NCBI GenBank assembly: GCA_051745935.1
Contig: JBNJEM010000134.1
Span: 1 to 13,895, forward strand
Reading direction: 5' to 3'
Origin: JBNJEM01 sp051745935
GTDB lineage: Bacteria; Planctomycetota; Planctomycetia; Pirellulales; Pirellulaceae
Length of the DNA: 13,895 nt
Under the pieces are notes generated by a model that was given only the letters and a program-made list of their open reading frames with translations, did no database searches and was not told the DNA's origin. Each line of letters begins with the position of its first letter. Position 1 is the first letter of the stretch. The position numbers and the translations under genes are program-made. This document shows, one piece after another, positions 1-6,690 of the stretch.

Positions 1-33
1 CCCCCACTGGCCACAAATCCGTGCTAGAATAGG

Positions 34-137
34 TATATTTCAGGCGGTCGAAGCCGTCCGGGTGGAAGGCGGCCCGGCGCAAGCCGTCCTCCCGTTGGTC
101 GGACTCGCGGCGGACCAAGTCATCCGCGACCGATGTA
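34..137 (+). repeat. ~100-bp intergenic repeat, copy 1
   Basis: First of seven copies of a unit that begins tatatttcaggcgg and ends close to gaccggtat. This copy is the most divergent at its left side (cggtcgaagccgtcc replaces cggttggattcttcc) and at its right end (cgatgtat). It keeps the invariant core gcaagccgtcctcccg and the flanking stem halves ccggc and gtcgg. It lies about 230 bp upstream of the Tat-signal isomerase-like gene and on the same strand. Confidence 0.9.
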
Positions 138-370
138 TGACGGTTTAGCCGATCGGCGTAGCTCAGCCTTTCCAGGCTGCCGCCGGTGCACGGAGCGTTT
201 TGCCGTGTCTCGCCAAATTCACACTGGTCGGGCTAGAACGCCTGACGTACGCTGAGTGTCCGCGGCTCTGGCGGTCGGTGAGATTCAAAACACCAAGGCA
301 TGAGTGACTCCCGTCACCCGCGAGCCACGTCCCAGCAAAACTTCATTCCCAAGCCCAAGAGGTGCAATCC

Positions 371-1357
371 ATGTCCGTGGACTTCCCACAATCCAAAACC
401 AGCGAGCATTGCCGGACAATTCCCCATGAAACCGGCCGAAACGGGACCGATGGCGCCGATTCGCCGCGCAAAATGCCCGGGAGCGTCACGCGCCGCGAGT
501 TCGTCGCGCTCAGCGCCGCCGCCGGTTCGATCTCGTTGCTGCCTCGAATGCTCAGCGGCGCTGTCAACAGTCCGAAATCCCAAATGAACCTGGGATTGGT
601 CACGTATCAGTGGGGCCGCGACTGGGACCTGCCGACGTTGATCGACCACTGCGAGCAAGCCGAAGTCCACGGCGTCGAGCTGCGCACGCAACACGAACAT
701 GGCGTGGAGCCCTCGCTGTCCAAATCGCGGCGGCGGCAGGTGCGGCAGCGATTCGCCGACAGCCCCGTTGAACTGGTCGGGTATGGCTCCAATGCCCAAT
801 TCCACGAACCCGATCCCAAAAAGGTCCAGCAAAACATCGAGCTGACCAAAGCGTACATCAAGCTCATGCATGACTGCGGCGGGAGCGGCGTGAAGGTTAA
901 GCCAAATGGCCTGCCCAAGAATGTGCCCCCCGAAAAGACATTGCGGCAAATCGGACGTGCACTCAACGTCGTTGCCGCGTTCGGTGCCGATTACGGCCAA
1001 GAAATTCGGCTGGAAGTACACGGGCGAGGTACCTCGGAGCTGCCCAACATCAAGAGAATCATGGACGTGGCGGACCATCCCAACGTGGGCGTCTGCTGGA
1101 ACTGCAACGGCACCGACCTGGAAGGCGATGGGTTGGAATCCAATTTCAAGTTGGTCCAGAACCGCTTGGCCGATACCGTACACGTTCGCGAGCTGAATGT
1201 CGGCAACTACCCGTACGCCAAACTCATGACCCTGTTGGCCAAGATGCACTATGCCGGGTGGATCTTGCTGGAGTGCCGGACCAACCCTTCCGACCGGATC
1301 GCCGGGCTCAAGGAGCAAAAAGCGGTGTTTGAGAAGTTAGTGGCCGAGGCGGGCTAA
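371..1357 (+). CDS. Tat-exported sugar phosphate isomerase/epimerase-like TIM-barrel protein
   Basis: A 328-residue protein, probably an AP-endonuclease-2/xylose-isomerase-like TIM barrel that would bind a divalent metal and isomerise or epimerise a sugar or polyol. The substrate cannot be told. A twin-arginine motif T-R-R-E-F (residues 40-44) precedes a short hydrophobic, alanine-rich stretch (45-65), so export by the Tat pathway is likely. The barrel runs from about residue 72 to 328. Plausible metal ligands are E103 (GVELRTQ), E215 (LEVHG), H271 (VHVREL) and E301 (LLECR). The strand with CWNCNGTD (242-249) sits where many relatives carry an Asp ligand. I chose ATG 371 because aagaggtg at 356-363 is a well-spaced ribosome site. 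A GTG at 362 overlaps that site, and ATG 473 would give a shorter, more typical Tat leader but has no visible ribosome site. It converges on the PDZ gene. Confidence 0.85.
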   Translation: MSVDFPQSKTSEHCRTIPHETGRNGTDGADSPRKMPGSVTRREFVALSAAAGSISLLPRMLSGAVNSPKSQMNLGLVTYQWGRDWDLPTLIDHCEQAEVHGVELRTQHEHGVEPSLSKSRRRQVRQRFADSPVELVGYGSNAQFHEPDPKKVQQNIELTKAYIKLMHDCGGSGVKVKPNGLPKNVPPEKTLRQIGRALNVVAAFGADYGQEIRLEVHGRGTSELPNIKRIMDVADHPNVGVCWNCNGTDLEGDGLESNFKLVQNRLADTVHVRELNVGNYPYAKLMTLLAKMHYAGWILLECRTNPSDRIAGLKEQKAVFEKLVAEAG

Positions 1358-1362
1358 GCGGT

Positions 1363-1378
1363 GGAGCCGGCAAGCTCC
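1363..1378 (+). terminator. weak hairpin between convergent genes
   Basis: ggagc at 1363-1367 can pair with gctcc at 1374-1378 around the loop cggcaa, six bases after the isomerase-like stop codon. There is no T tract, so this may be a weak or factor-assisted stop shared by the two convergent genes. It may also be chance. Confidence 0.22.
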
Positions 1379-1420
1379 GTTGCCAGACGAGAAACAGGGC
1401 ATTCGGAAAGGTTGAGCCCG

Positions 1421-2713
1421 CTACGGGGACTGCTTCTGTTCCAGTTGTTCAACGCGTCGTTGCAGCGCTTCCAACTGCTTGTGCATTTCCACCATCTGGG
1501 CCCGCAATGCTTCAACTGCTTCGAGTTGTTCGGCATTGGGTTCCGCGGGATCGGATTGTTCGGAATCCGGGCCTTCCTGGACCTGTGCAGCCGCCGGCGG
1601 ATTGATATCCACGGCCGGCTGGTCACCGCCGGGCTGCTTTGGAGGCGGGGGCGGCACCGGTGTTTCCGCGTTTCCGCCGGGCGAGCCTGCCTCATCTTTC
1701 TGGGAGGGGGGAGGTGGAGGTAGTCGGTCCACGCCCCGAGACTGGTTATCGTTCTCCGTGGAGGGGAGAACATCGTCCAGCATGCCCCGAAGCGCGTTGA
1801 GCAGCGGACGATCGGGTCCGCGCCGCGATGGAGTTCCAGCGGCGCCCGCTGCCGCAGGCCCGACATGCAATTTCTTGCGGCCGAGGCGACCACCGTCCGA
1901 GTAGGTGATTTCAATTTCCCGTCCTGGCCGAAAGCTCTTTACCAGTTCCACAAGGTCTTCGGCCGTGCCGATTCGTTGGTTGTCGATCGAAACAATCACA
2001 CCGCCAAGCGGAAGGCCCGCTCGCGCGGCCGGGGCCCCTTCCGTCAGCCCGACAATGACCGCTCCCGAGCGAACGGAAACGTTAAACTTCCGCCTGGTCG
2101 CTTCATCCAACTTATCGGCATCGATCACGCGCACGCCCAAGTGCGGACGAGCCTGCTGAAGCTCGGCCGCGCGTCCTTCGTCGGTGCGGGGGGTGTCGCC
2201 CGCCTCGTCCTGGGTGAGCTTTTTCTCTGCCGGCTCGGGAGCGGGTAACTCGCCCACCGTCGAATTGGAAGGCGGTGGTGGCGTTTCGGACCGCCCAGCG
2301 ACAGGGACCTTGACCTGCCGAACCGTTTCGTCACGGCGAACCGTGAACGTCAATCTCGTGCCGGGGGCCTGCTGGATGGCCCGGTCCAAATCCTGTAGAT
2401 CCTCTATTTCCCGACCATTCACCTCGACAATGTCGTCGTTCGCCTTCAAGCCACTCTTGGCAGCCGGCCCCCCATCGACGACCGAAAGGATGTAGACTGA
2501 CTTATCCTCTGATGATCGGACGCTCGGCGTAAACCCCAAGTACCCGCTCGTTTGCTGGCCAGTTGCCCCGGGCGAGGCCACAACCGTGCCGCTCTCGAGG
2601 GTTTCATTTGGATTTTCCGATGGATTTTCCGACGTATCTTGTGCGCCGGTATTTGAAACAGCCACCAGGACCACGTAAAACATGCTCAACGCGAACAAAT
2701 GCAAGCATCTCAT
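1421..2713 (-). CDS. secreted double-PDZ protein with proline-rich linkers and C-terminal coiled coil
   Basis: 430 residues. A signal peptide (about 1-24; hydrophobic LFALSMFYVVLVAVS, then NTGA-QD as a likely cleavage site) sends it out of the cytoplasm. A small Ser/Glu/Asn-rich spacer contains a doubled SENP made by a 12-bp DNA duplication. PDZ 1 covers about 58-139 (YLGF carboxylate-binding loop; GGPAAKSGLKANDDIVEVNG). PDZ 2 covers about 190-285 (HLGV loop; GAPAARAGLPLGGVIVSIDN). After that come proline-rich tracts (331-336, 352-358) and a heptad-like coiled coil (394-428). There is no trypsin-like or S41 protease domain, so it is not an HtrA-type enzyme as such. It more likely binds C-terminal tails as an adaptor or scaffold at the cell envelope, and the coiled coil could make it oligomeric. 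On the minus strand gaaagga lies about 12 bases before ATG 2713. A perfect TATAAT sits about 57 bp upstream. Confidence 0.92.
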   Translation of the reverse strand: MRCLHLFALSMFYVVLVAVSNTGAQDTSENPSENPNETLESGTVVASPGATGQQTSGYLGFTPSVRSSEDKSVYILSVVDGGPAAKSGLKANDDIVEVNGREIEDLQDLDRAIQQAPGTRLTFTVRRDETVRQVKVPVAGRSETPPPPSNSTVGELPAPEPAEKKLTQDEAGDTPRTDEGRAAELQQARPHLGVRVIDADKLDEATRRKFNVSVRSGAVIVGLTEGAPAARAGLPLGGVIVSIDNQRIGTAEDLVELVKSFRPGREIEITYSDGGRLGRKKLHVGPAAAGAAGTPSRRGPDRPLLNALRGMLDDVLPSTENDNQSRGVDRLPPPPPSQKDEAGSPGGNAETPVPPPPPKQPGGDQPAVDINPPAAAQVQEGPDSEQSDPAEPNAEQLEAVEALRAQMVEMHKQLEALQRRVEQLEQKQSP

Positions 2714-2769
2714 GCTACAGGTTTCCTTTCAAGGTCGCGGCCGCGCGATCATTGGCCTGCAATCCCAGA

Positions 2770-2775
2770 ATTATA
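2770..2775 (-). promoter_or_regulatory. candidate -10 box (TATAAT) of the double-PDZ gene
   Basis: Reading the minus strand, TATAAT occurs 57 bp before the start codon and would give a leader of about 50 bases. Its TATA comes from the last bases of repeat copy 2, and its final bases come from unique DNA. The hexamer 17 bp further upstream is CGGAGA, a poor -35, and there is no TG extension, so a typical sigma-70 promoter is only partly supported. Confidence 0.4.
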
Positions 2776-2876
2776 CCGCTCGCGGATGACTTTCTCCGCC
2801 GCGAGTCCGACAGGCGGGAGGACGGCTTGCGTCGGGTTGGCTTTCCACTCGGAAGAATCCAACCGCCTGAAATATG
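2772..2876 (-). repeat. ~100-bp intergenic repeat, copy 2 (inverted relative to the others)
   Basis: This is the only copy on the minus strand. It lies just upstream of the minus-strand PDZ gene, so it is still co-oriented with the gene that follows. It keeps the invariant core gcaagccgtcctcccg but differs beside it (cctgtcgg instead of ttggtcgg), and has ccaacccgacg instead of cggcccgacg. Confidence 0.9.
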
Positions 2877-3347
2877 AGCCGTGACAAACCACCAACCATT
2901 CTTTTTTAGAACACCACCTCCATGCACGTCAATCGGGATGTGCGGGGCGAGGGCGTAAAAGTCGAGAGTTTTGGAACAGAGGGTCGTGATGCGATTCGCC
3001 CCGCGCCAAGCGAGCCCATGGCATCCTCGCGGGCTCCTGGGATCAGGCCGCGTAGCGGCATCCGTGAACCGCTACCCATTATTCTTCTGTCCTCGAATCG
3101 TCCTGTCGTTCCCTACCGGTGCAACGTGTAAGCTGATGGAGGGCGATATGGGCGGAGTGGAGTTGGTGGAGTGGGCTGGCGGCAATCCGTTTCTGGAAAT
3201 CCTGGACGTTTTGAGCGCTCGGTTCGACAGGAAAATTCTGCGACAGGAAAATGGTGTTTTACAGCCCGTAACAAGACCTGGTTGCCGTTTCCAAGATTCC
3301 TTGGAGCGTTGGAAATGCGAACGGTTTTGTGATGGCTTCCGAAAGTC
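2877..3347. other. intergenic region upstream of the acetyltransferase gene
   Basis: No confident gene. It holds a decayed member of the second repeat family (3019-3073). It also has a 12-base direct repeat, cgacaggaaaat, at 3225-3236 and 3241-3252. The block acagcccgtaacaagac (3261-3277) is nearly repeated at 10806-10822. A possible 74-codon ORF (3148-3372) begins six bases after a ggagg and runs into the acetyltransferase start; it is described as a finding, not called as a gene. Confidence 0.6.
3019..3073 (+). repeat. degenerate copy of the 9.7-10.7 kb repeat family
   Basis: tggcatcc, then cgggctcctgggatcagg, then ccgcgtagcggcatccgtg, then aaccgct follow the same order and spacing as 10671-10726. 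The second copy has tggcatcc, cgggctttgcgtgtccagg, ccgtgtagcggtacccgtg and aacggct. The palindrome that precedes the block at 10655-10673 is replaced here by the weaker gagccc/gggctc pair (3012-3017 and 3031-3036). Confidence 0.6.
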
Positions 3348-4316
3348 ATGTCCGAACAATCCATGGTTGTGAAGATTGAACCCACACCGCTCAGACTGAG
3401 GGAGCCAGCCCTTCGGTTGATGCGGCTGGGGCGTGCGCGCACGCGGCGGTTGCTGGAGGCCGCCTGGGCGGGAGCCATTGATATGGAGGGCCTCTTTCAT
3501 GCCCAACGGCAGGAGACCACGGTCGGGGCGGTCTGGGGACAACGCGTGCCTGGCAGCTTGGCGTTTTGCTGGCCCGCCGCGCTCGCGGCGGGTGAACCGG
3601 AACACACGGCAGAACTGCTCCACGCCGCGGTAAACCGATATTTGGATGAGGCGGGAATTCGGATGGCTCAGGCGATGCTTCCCGTGCAAGATGTCCTCAG
3701 TGCCATGAGACTGGTGCGCGCGGGGTACGAACACCTCCTCGATCTGGACTGCCTGGCCAGCTCGAGTGAAACATTCCCGAAAGAACCTCCACGGCGTCCA
3801 TTCACTGTGTTGGCGGGCTGGCGAGGCCGGGAAACACGACTAAAGGCGCTCATCGAACGGACCTACGAGAACACGCTGGACTGTACGTCGCTCGGTAGCG
3901 TCCGATCGATGGACGACGTCTTGGACGGCTATCGGCACACTGGCGTTTTCCGCTCCGATTGGTGGGTTATTGCGCGGCACAAAGGGGCGGACATTGGTTG
4001 CGTGCTCTTGGCCGATCATCCCGAGCATAATCAGTGTGAGCTGATGTACTTGGGGGTGGTTCCCGAGCAGCGGGGGAAAGGGTGGGGCATGCAGCTCACG
4101 AGATTAGCGCAGTGGATTGCTTTGCAAGCTCATCGCCAACAGATCGTCTTGGCGGTGGATGACGGCAATCGGCCAGCCCGGAGGCTTTATGAACGAGCGG
4201 GATTTGACGCGTGGGATCGTCGCAGCGTGTACGTGCGCGCCATGCGAGCTCAGCGTGAAGGGAAGATCCGGGGGCCCTCGAGCACCGCCCGGGCCAGGCC
4301 TGATGAAGAACCCTAA
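3348..4316 (+). CDS. GNAT-family N-acetyltransferase (possibly tandem GNAT fold)
   Basis: 322 residues. The C-terminal half (about 152-298) is a GNAT acyltransferase fold that would move an acetyl group from acetyl-CoA to an amine. Motif A is LMYLGVVPEQRGKGWG (232-247), with the Q-R-G-K-G-W-G pyrophosphate-binding loop at 241-247. Motif B follows with N274, R278-R279-L280-Y281 and A284-G285-F286. The N-terminal half (about 10-135) has weak GNAT-like strand and helix order (QAMLPVQDVLSAMRLVRAGYEHL, 108-130) but no acyl-CoA loop. It may be a degenerate first GNAT domain, as in mycothiol-synthase-like double-GNAT proteins. The substrate is unknown. The tail after about 300 is charged and probably disordered. 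ATG 3348 is the first usable start, because an in-frame ATG at 3315 meets a stop; the ribosome site is weak (gaaag). The gene stands alone, with no operon partner. Confidence 0.85.
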   Translation: MSEQSMVVKIEPTPLRLREPALRLMRLGRARTRRLLEAAWAGAIDMEGLFHAQRQETTVGAVWGQRVPGSLAFCWPAALAAGEPEHTAELLHAAVNRYLDEAGIRMAQAMLPVQDVLSAMRLVRAGYEHLLDLDCLASSSETFPKEPPRRPFTVLAGWRGRETRLKALIERTYENTLDCTSLGSVRSMDDVLDGYRHTGVFRSDWWVIARHKGADIGCVLLADHPEHNQCELMYLGVVPEQRGKGWGMQLTRLAQWIALQAHRQQIVLAVDDGNRPARRLYERAGFDAWDRRSVYVRAMRAQREGKIRGPSSTARARPDEEP

Positions 4317-4603
4317 GAGGCTGTTGCTCAAATGCCAACGAGGCGTAATTTGGGGGGATTGCACAGTGTACGGGCGAGTTCAACGGCCCTGGTAAGGCCG
4401 ATTTCGGCCCCGCAATCATGGTTCCGGACTGCCCTGTTCGGCACTGCTAGCGTGTATCTGTATGCAATTCAAAAACACCCTCTAACATAACCAGTCAGGT
4501 TTCCTTTCGCTGCGGGGAGTTTGGGAGCGGGAACGACGCTTTGTTACCGGCGGCAAAATGGTCACGACTTTACGTCCGCGGAGGTCTCCGGCTTACCCGA
4601 GCA
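4317..4603. other. intergenic region after the acetyltransferase gene
   Basis: No gene seen. A short hairpin, ggccg-attt-cggcc (4396-4409), lies about 80 bp after the stop codon but has no T tract. It could help end transcription, or it could be chance. The rest has no feature I can support. Confidence 0.4.
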
Positions 4604-4704
4604 TATATTTCAGGCGGTTGGATTCTTTCGGGTGGAAAGCGGCCCGACGCAAGCCGTCCTCCCGTTGGTCGGACTCGGGGGCGGAGAAAGTCATCCGTGA
4701 CCGG
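4604..4704 (+). repeat. ~100-bp intergenic repeat, copy 3 (first of a tandem pair)
   Basis: Full-length copy joined head-to-tail to copy 4 with a period of 101 bp. It shares ggactcgggggcggag with copy 4 only, where the others have cgcggcgg, tggcggcgg or similar. This suggests the dimer arose locally, or that its units exchange sequence. Confidence 0.93.
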
Positions 4705-4808
4705 TATATTTCAGGCGGTTGGATTTTTCCGGTTGGAAAGCGGCCCGACGCAAGCCGTCCTCCCGTTGGTCGGACTCGGGGGCGGAGAAAGTCATCCGTG
4801 ACCGGTAT
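4705..4808 (+). repeat. ~100-bp intergenic repeat, copy 4 (second of a tandem pair)
   Basis: Full-length copy. The predicted central hairpin is clear here: ccgac (4745-4749), bulged g, caa (4751-4753), loop gccgtcctcccg (4754-4765), ttg (4766-4768), gtcgg (4769-4773). A second hairpin, tttcc-ggtt-ggaaa, precedes it, and gtca-tccg-tgac follows. Its end runs into TATAAA (4806-4811). Confidence 0.93.
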
Positions 4809-5257
4809 AAACTGGCGTCCCGCTCGCCGGCGGCCAGCGGGCTATCGCGGCCCCCCTCGGTTTGCCTTCCATGCCTGTGAACTTTCCGGTTGTCGACGTG
4901 GAGAAGCCAGGGTCCAACATGTTTTCCACCAAGTGTTCGCTCGCGGTGACGGCGTTTTCTTGTTGGAGTTGGGGCGAAATCTCCCTGGTTTTCGCAGCGG
5001 ATGGAGAGCGGGGCGGAAAAGTTCGTCGTGGCTTCTTTACAGAAGTGCTAGCACGCTTAAAATCAGCGGCCACAGATGGTCATTGGAAATGAGCGCCAGC
5101 AGTCATAATTGCTTTAATCGCAAGACCTTACCATTTGCATGGGGCTATGGACAGGTGCTGCAAACGCTTGCAGTCAACGTCTTTCGTCAAGTTTGGCAAG
5201 CGGGGGGTTCCCCCAGCGGAAGTGGCGTGGAATTGGCGTTTGGTGTTTGTGCAAAGG
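4809..5257. other. dnaA upstream region
   Basis: About 450 bp without a supportable gene; open frames here have no recognisable protein content and some run out of the repeat. It holds a promoter-like site (5036-5063). The nearest thing to a DnaA box is ttttccacc at 4921-4929, a single imperfect match, so nothing here marks an origin. Confidence 0.5.
5036..5063 (+). promoter_or_regulatory. candidate dnaA promoter with palindromic spacer
   Basis: TTTACA (5036-5041), a 16-bp spacer, then TAAAAT (5058-5063): five of six matches to each sigma-70 box. The spacer contains a perfect 10-bp palindrome, gtgctagcac (5045-5054), placed where a repressor would block RNA polymerase. It lies about 190 bp upstream of the dnaA start, which implies a long leader. 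Confidence 0.45.
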
Positions 5258-6673
5258 ATGCGTCAGGACGTGACAGAACACGATAAGGACATCGACTCGG
5301 CCGTGCGAAATGCGTTGGCTGGTGAAGTCGGTCAGGAACGATTCGATTTGTGGTTTGGCGAAGGCGTGGTCGTGCGCCTCGTCAACGGCTCGCTTATCGT
5401 CTCCGCCGCTGACCAGTTCACGCTCGACCGCCTGCGACACCAGTTTCGGGGGGAGTTGATCGCGGCGGGGGAGTCGGTTGCCGCCGGCCCTGTTACAGTT
5501 GAGTTTTGTCTGGAGCCCGCGCTGGCGACCAGCGAGGGGGCCCAAGACGCGGGCCCACCGAAGCGTCCGAAGAAGGGGGACGCTCCGGGCACGTCCCAGG
5601 GCCGCGAAGCCAAGGGGCGGCTCGCCGAGCCGGGACGGCGTCGCTTTGCCCAGCTTGGTCAGTTCGTCGTTGGCGATGGGAACCGTGTCGCTCATACCGC
5701 GGCGCGGATGGTTGTGGAGCGTCCCGGCGCGGTGTCTCCCGTGTTCCTCTTTGGCCCGACAGGGGCCGGCAAGACGCACTTGTTGGAGGGAATCTGGTCG
5801 GCCGCGAGGAATGACCGGAGCAATCGGCGCGTCTTGTATCTGACGGCGGAGCAATTCACATCCATGTTCCTGGAGGCGCTACAAGGACGGGGTTTGCCGA
5901 GTTTTCGGCATAAGTACCGGCACGTGGACCTGCTGCTGCTGGACGACGTACAGTTCTTTCTGGGCAAACGCGCCACGTTGGTTGAGTTGCAGAATACGAT
6001 CGATTCGTTGCTTCGCGAGCAACGCCAGCTGGTGTTGGCGGCGGACCGTTCGCCGGCCGAGCTGTCGAAGTTTGGTCCCGAATTAACGGCCCGCTTCGCC
6101 GGGGGGCTGGTGTGTGGTTTGGAAGGAGCCGATGTGGAGACGCGTCTACGGATTTTGCAGCAATTCTCCTCTCGCCTGGAAGCTCATGTCCCCGCCGATG
6201 TTCTGGATATGATGGCCAAACGCCTGGACGGGGACGCACGCAAGCTGATCGGGGCCCTCAACCAACTGGAAGCGACCAGTCGCGCCTACGGACGTGAGAT
6301 CGACCTGGCCTTGGCCGAGATGGCCCTGGAGGGCGTATTCCGGGCCGTTCGGCACGTGGTGCAACTCAATGATATTGACCGGGCCGTCTGCGACGTGTTC
6401 GGATTGGAGCCCCAGAGTTTGCAATCTCCGCGCAAAGCGCGCACGTATAGCCAGCCCCGGGCGCTGGCCATGTGGCTGGCCCGCAAGTACACGCGGGCGG
6501 CCTATTCGGAGATCGGGGAGTACTTCGGACATCGAAGCCACAGCACCGTGATTTCGGCCCAGAAGCAAGTGGGACGCTGGATGGATGGCGACCAGCCCGT
6601 GCGGTTGGCGCATGGGAGCTGCAAGGTGCACGAGATCATCCGCCGCGTGGAGTCGCAAATCCGAGCCGGGTAG
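5258..6673 (+). CDS. dnaA: chromosomal replication initiator protein DnaA
   Basis: 471 residues from ATG 5258. DnaA binds ATP and origin DnaA boxes, oligomerises and opens the origin. Domain I is visible at about 12-85 (AVRNALAGEVGQERFDLWF). A charged linker (about 88-128) follows. The AAA+ domain III begins at FVVGDGNRVAHTAA (136-149), with Walker A GPTGAGKT (166-173), Walker B LLLLDD (225-230), sensor 1 near LAADRSP, arginine finger R279 (ELTARF) and sensor 2 R328 (DARKLIGALNQL). Domain IV (about 366-471) carries the DNA-binding helix-turn-helix, ending in EIGEYFGHRSHSTVISAQKQV (418-438). Here R-S-H-S-T replaces the R-D-H-T-T of E. coli. Length is normal. GTG 5270 (TEHDKDIDSAV) is an equally reasonable start, since aaagga at 5253-5258 would then serve as a spaced ribosome site. 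The frame stays open to 5135, but the extra residues look non-conserved. It is convergent with hflC, leaving 17 bp between stop codons. Confidence 0.95.
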   Translation: MRQDVTEHDKDIDSAVRNALAGEVGQERFDLWFGEGVVVRLVNGSLIVSAADQFTLDRLRHQFRGELIAAGESVAAGPVTVEFCLEPALATSEGAQDAGPPKRPKKGDAPGTSQGREAKGRLAEPGRRRFAQLGQFVVGDGNRVAHTAARMVVERPGAVSPVFLFGPTGAGKTHLLEGIWSAARNDRSNRRVLYLTAEQFTSMFLEALQGRGLPSFRHKYRHVDLLLLDDVQFFLGKRATLVELQNTIDSLLREQRQLVLAADRSPAELSKFGPELTARFAGGLVCGLEGADVETRLRILQQFSSRLEAHVPADVLDMMAKRLDGDARKLIGALNQLEATSRAYGREIDLALAEMALEGVFRAVRHVVQLNDIDRAVCDVFGLEPQSLQSPRKARTYSQPRALAMWLARKYTRAAYSEIGEYFGHRSHSTVISAQKQVGRWMDGDQPVRLAHGSCKVHEIIRRVESQIRAG

Positions 6674-6690
6674 GGATTCGCCCAGCTCAG

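Noticed and set aside
314..1318. 334-residue minus-strand open frame over the isomerase-like gene
   Set aside because: Slightly longer than the plus-strand gene, but it has no recognisable domain. The plus strand has a ribosome site, a Tat motif and TIM-barrel ligand motifs.
4604..4808. Replication origin with iterons ahead of dnaA
   Set aside because: The tandem 101-bp units also occur after the last gene and as monomers elsewhere, and they contain no DnaA-box-like sequence.
4558..5286. 242-codon plus-strand frame running through repeat copies 3 and 4
   Set aside because: Its start is a translation of the repeat unit (YFRRLD ... KPSSRWSDS), which is non-coding at every other site. The rest has no domain.
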